Origin: Acidimicrobiaceae bacterium
GTDB lineage: Bacteria; Actinomycetota; Acidimicrobiia; Acidimicrobiales; RAAP-2
Assembly: GCA_027306605.1 (NCBI GenBank)
Contig: DAHUZK010000004.1
Span: forward strand, 1-34,488
Length of the DNA: 34,488 bases
Direction: 5' to 3'
Shown here: positions 32,254 to 34,488 of the stretch, piece by piece
Position numbering within the stretch: position 1 is the first letter of the stretch
Layout of the letters: every line of letters begins with the position of its first letter
Notes under the pieces: model-generated
What the model saw: only the letters and a program-made list of their open reading frames with translations
Told to the model about the DNA's origin: nothing
Databases searched by the model: none
Made by a program: the position numbers and the translations under genes

Positions 32254-33135
32254 GTGGGTGTCGCCGTGGCCCGGAAACGGAGACCTCGCGCAGAGGCCGC
32301 CGGCGCGAAGGAGAGCACCAAGAGTGACGAGAACCAGTTCCGGTACGACAACAAGCGCGCGCTCGTCGTGGGCTGCTGTTCGGGCATGGGTGAGTCGACA
32401 GCCAAGATCGTCCAGGGCCTGGGGGCCGAGGTCCACGGTGTGGACTACAAGCGCCCGACCTTCGACCTGGCCAGCTTCACGAGCTGCGACCTGCGCGACA
32501 AGGCAGACGTCGAATCGCTCTTGGCGTCTCTCGAGGGGACGTTCGACTCGGTCTTCTACTGCGCCGGGCTGCCGCCCACCCACTCGGCCATCGACGTCAT
32601 GCGCGTGAACGTCGCGGCCGTCCGTGCCGTCGTGGACGGCGTGGCTTCCAAGGTCCCTCGGGGCGGAGCGATCTCGATCATCTCGTCGACCGGCGGCCTG
32701 GGCTTCCTCCAGCACATGGCCCCGATCATGGAGCTCCTGCAGACCGACGGCGTCGACGGGGCCGTCGAGTGGTGCAAGCAGCACGCCGATGTGGTCGCCG
32801 AGGGCTACGTCTTCTCGAAGGAAGTCATCATGGTCTACACGATGATGAAGGCGCTCGAGTTCGCGGACACCAGTGTCCGGGTCAACTGCATTAGTCCGGG
32901 ACCCACCCAGACGCCCATGATGCCCGAGTTCGAGGCCATGTCCGGGGCCGAGCTCCTCCAGAAGTTCGAAGGACCCATGAAGCGCAAGGCACTTCCCGAC
33001 GAGATGGGATGGCCGCTCGCGTTTTTGAACAGCGACGCTGCCAGCTTCATCAATGGGTGCAACCTCGTCATCGACGGCGGATTCCTCGCGGGCACGATGA
33101 CAGGGGTCATCGACGTCGCCGCGCTGCTCGCGTGA
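32254..33135 (+). CDS. Short-chain dehydrogenase/reductase (3-alpha-hydroxysteroid dehydrogenase-like)
   Basis: About 293 residues. The nucleotide-binding motif is VVGCCSGMGESTAKIV (G40xxxGxG46), the catalytic Ser is in SIISSTGG (145), and YVFSK (185-189) is the YxxxK. The C-terminal PLAFLNSDAASFINGCNLVIDGGFLAGTM is typical of classical SDRs. A distinct feature is the large insertion between strand 5 and YxxxK (HMAPIMELLQTDGVDGAVEWCKQHADVV), as in 3-alpha-hydroxysteroid dehydrogenase/carbonyl reductases. The substrate is a hydroxyl/keto compound; steroid or terpenoid is a guess. Start is uncertain: GTG 32254 or GTG 32266, without a strong SD, and the first 25 residues are Lys/Arg-rich. It is divergent from the aldehyde dehydrogenase with a TATCGGATA motif between them. 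Confidence 0.8.
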   Translation: MGVAVARKRRPRAEAAGAKESTKSDENQFRYDNKRALVVGCCSGMGESTAKIVQGLGAEVHGVDYKRPTFDLASFTSCDLRDKADVESLLASLEGTFDSVFYCAGLPPTHSAIDVMRVNVAAVRAVVDGVASKVPRGGAISIISSTGGLGFLQHMAPIMELLQTDGVDGAVEWCKQHADVVAEGYVFSKEVIMVYTMMKALEFADTSVRVNCISPGPTQTPMMPEFEAMSGAELLQKFEGPMKRKALPDEMGWPLAFLNSDAASFINGCNLVIDGGFLAGTMTGVIDVAALLA

Positions 33136-33185
33136 GCAGGCGGCGCGCCTTCACGCGACGGAGCTGAACACCAGGGGGGCATCGA

Positions 33186-33212
33186 CACTCACGGCGCCGC
33201 TCGTCGTGAGTG
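33186..33212. terminator. Inverted repeat after the SDR gene
   Basis: CACTCACG (33186-33193) and CGTGAGTG (33205-33212) are perfect 8-bp arms with an 11-nt loop, between the SDR stop and the DUF2889 start. It may terminate the SDR transcript or act as an operator for the next gene; no U-tract follows. Confidence 0.45.
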
Positions 33213-33284
33213 ATAGCACCCCCACCGTGGATCGGCTCGTCGACCGACGGGTCCAACCGTTGGCAAAGAATGAGAGGGGTTGAC

Positions 33285-34337
33285 TTGCCCGAGAAAGTAC
33301 GACTGGTCTCCCGTTCGTGGCATCTCGAGGGCGTCGACGACCCTCCGGACAGATCGATCAGCGGGACGCCGGCGCGTCGGCACGGCTCTCTTCGTCGGAC
33401 GTCGCATCTCAGTACCTCGTGGCCAGAGGGCCGCACTGGTCCACTGCACCTGACCGGTCGCGCCCGGGACCTCGTGACCTCGGCAGCGGGTCAGCCGTGG
33501 GTGCGCGACGAAGCCGACCTCGAACTCGAGCTCGACGGCTCGCAGGTGATCACGGGCGCGACCACTCGTCCGACGCGACGCGGCACGGAACTCTTGGTCG
33601 GCGCCACAGCCGTCCGGGGGTTTCGCGCCAGCGTGGAGGCGGCGCTGCCCGAGGAGCGCACGTCGGCGACCCCGCTCGCTCTCCTCTTGGACGATGTGTC
33701 CACCGTGGCCATGATCGGCACGATCGCCTGGTCACAACACCGCGCCGATGCCGAGGACTACCGATCCTCCATCGAAGCCGCCAGCGCGTTCCTGGCCGCC
33801 CAGGACGCCAAGGTCGCGTGCTCGGGCTTCCGGAGGGACGGCTACTACCGCAAGAGCATCGACCGGGAGACCATGTTCCCCCACTGGTTCCGAGCCGCCG
33901 GTCGGCTCGAGACCGACGACGAGTGGGCGTGGCACGAGATGGAGACGCCGCCCGATGTCTGTTTCCGCCGCCGGCGGCGAATCGACACCTGGTCCGATGG
34001 TGCGTGCGTCGCGGTCGACGCCCACTACCGGGACAGCGTGTGGGGACCGGAGCACGACGAGGTCGCCCTGCACGAATACTCGCTCCGGGCGACGGTCGAC
34101 CCCGGCTCGAACCTGTTGCGGACCATCTCGGTCGAGGCGAACGTTCTGCCGTTCCCCGAGTGCCCGTCGGTGACCCGCCAGGTCGGCGAGCTCGTCGGCC
34201 GAGACGTCACCGCGCTCCGCGCCGAGGTGCACCGTGCGTTGCCCGGCATCCACGGCTGCACCCACCTGAACGACATGCTGCGAGGGCTCTCCGACGTCCC
34301 CGCCCTCGTGGAGGCGATCGATCTACCGCCGGGATGA
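33285..34337 (+). CDS. DUF2889 family protein
   Basis: The product of about 350 residues ends GIHGCTHLNDMLRGLSDVPALVEAI, which is the typical close of DUF2889 proteins, and includes LTGRARDLVT and DEADLELELDG (N-terminal sheet) and WHEMETPPDVCFRRRRRID. Two such segments suggest a duplicated beta-rich fold. There is no signal or membrane segment. Function is unknown; relatives often sit near dehydrogenases of aromatic or steroid metabolism, which fits the SDR next door, but I cannot go further. Start is uncertain: TTG 33285 has AGAGGGG five bases upstream, while ATG 33270 (15 bases earlier) has none. Confidence 0.75.
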   Translation: MPEKVRLVSRSWHLEGVDDPPDRSISGTPARRHGSLRRTSHLSTSWPEGRTGPLHLTGRARDLVTSAAGQPWVRDEADLELELDGSQVITGATTRPTRRGTELLVGATAVRGFRASVEAALPEERTSATPLALLLDDVSTVAMIGTIAWSQHRADAEDYRSSIEAASAFLAAQDAKVACSGFRRDGYYRKSIDRETMFPHWFRAAGRLETDDEWAWHEMETPPDVCFRRRRRIDTWSDGACVAVDAHYRDSVWGPEHDEVALHEYSLRATVDPGSNLLRTISVEANVLPFPECPSVTRQVGELVGRDVTALRAEVHRALPGIHGCTHLNDMLRGLSDVPALVEAIDLPPG

Positions 34338-34401
34338 GCAAGCGCAGCGCGGCGCGCGACCGTCGAGCCCTAGCTACTTCGACCTGAAATAGGGGCGGTG
34401 G

Positions 34402-34417
34402 CTCGGCGAGGGCCGAG
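34402..34417 (+). terminator. Hairpin after the DUF2889 gene
   Basis: CTCGGC (34402-34407) and GCCGAG (34412-34417) form a 6-bp stem with a GAGG loop, followed by a T-rich stretch (GTTCTCTCTATCT). It is a plausible intrinsic terminator, 65 bp after the stop. Confidence 0.5.
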
Positions 34418-34428
34418 GGTGTTCTCTC

Positions 34429-34460
34429 TATCTGATCGGCTTCTGGACCTTTATCGGATC
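34429..34460. promoter_or_regulatory. Two direct copies of TATCNGATC at the right edge
   Basis: TATCTGATC (34429-34437) and TATCGGATC (34452-34460) lie 23 bp apart (start to start), roughly two helical turns. They may mark the promoter region of a gene beyond the window and share a pattern with TATCGGATA at 32203. Nothing else is seen from 34338 to the end. Confidence 0.35.
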
Positions 34461-34488
34461 AACCCGGCAACCTTGACCAAGTTGTGGG

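Noticed and set aside
1..34488. tRNA, rRNA, CRISPR array, insertion sequence or phage genes
   Set aside because: No T-loop/anticodon arrangement, no spaced direct repeats, no transposase or integrase found on either strand.

Overview
The window is high-GC DNA with dense, mostly leaderless-looking gene packing and many ATGA/GTGA/TGATG start-stop overlaps. It encodes an S-(hydroxymethyl)mycothiol dehydrogenase, a deazaflavin (F420)-type oxidoreductase, a MhuD-like heme-degrading enzyme and an Rpf-like muralytic protein. Together these point to an actinobacterium. A deep lineage such as Acidimicrobiia is my inference; no rRNA or other decisive marker is present.

Layout. 1-3.3 kb (+): the 3' end of fdrA, a ylbE-like DUF1116 gene, a six-Asp-box propeller protein and a MoaD/ThiS-like protein ending in GG. 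3.4-8.7 kb: MhuD-like heme oxygenase (-), polytopic membrane protein (+), acyl-CoA dehydrogenase (-), a kinase fused to a gamma-glutamylcyclotransferase-like domain plus an ABM-domain protein (+), and a Fur-family regulator (-). 8.8-13.7 kb: secreted beta-helix protein (-), SAM methyltransferase (-), and a divergent FtsH-like AAA protease (+) with a structured leader that can hide its Shine-Dalgarno sequence.

13.7-19.6 kb (-) is the most striking region. A three-gene minor-pilin operon (PilV-like, PilW-like, PilX-like order) is preceded by a clear class I cyclic di-GMP (GEMM-I) riboswitch. The PilV-like protein is about 940 residues: a class III prepilin N-terminus followed by about nine cysteine-paired repeats that look like a beta-propeller, i.e. 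a pilus-tip adhesin fused to the pilin. Between aptamer and pilin lies an 11-codon leader ORF with an excellent SD; its stop overlaps the pilin GTG start.

19.7-24.5 kb: UbiE/MenG-like methyltransferase plus a UbiA-like membrane protein, a long structured leader in front of an Rpf-like secreted protein, a perfect bidirectional terminator, mscR, a deazaflavin-dependent oxidoreductase and a small ParB-like protein. 24.5-28.5 kb: an aquaporin (-), and diverging from it a four-gene overlapping operon with a 138-residue unknown and three proteins that each carry two YbjQ-like domains. 28.7-34.5 kb: typA/bipA, an aldehyde dehydrogenase broken by a one-base frameshift, a short-chain dehydrogenase, a DUF2889 protein, and repeated TATCNGAT motifs that may be regulator sites.

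The main proposals are: (1) c-di-GMP controls display of a pilin-propeller adhesin through a riboswitch and a coupled leader peptide; (2) a six-YbjQ-domain operon may form hetero-oligomeric rings of unknown function. Both rest on sequence reading only.
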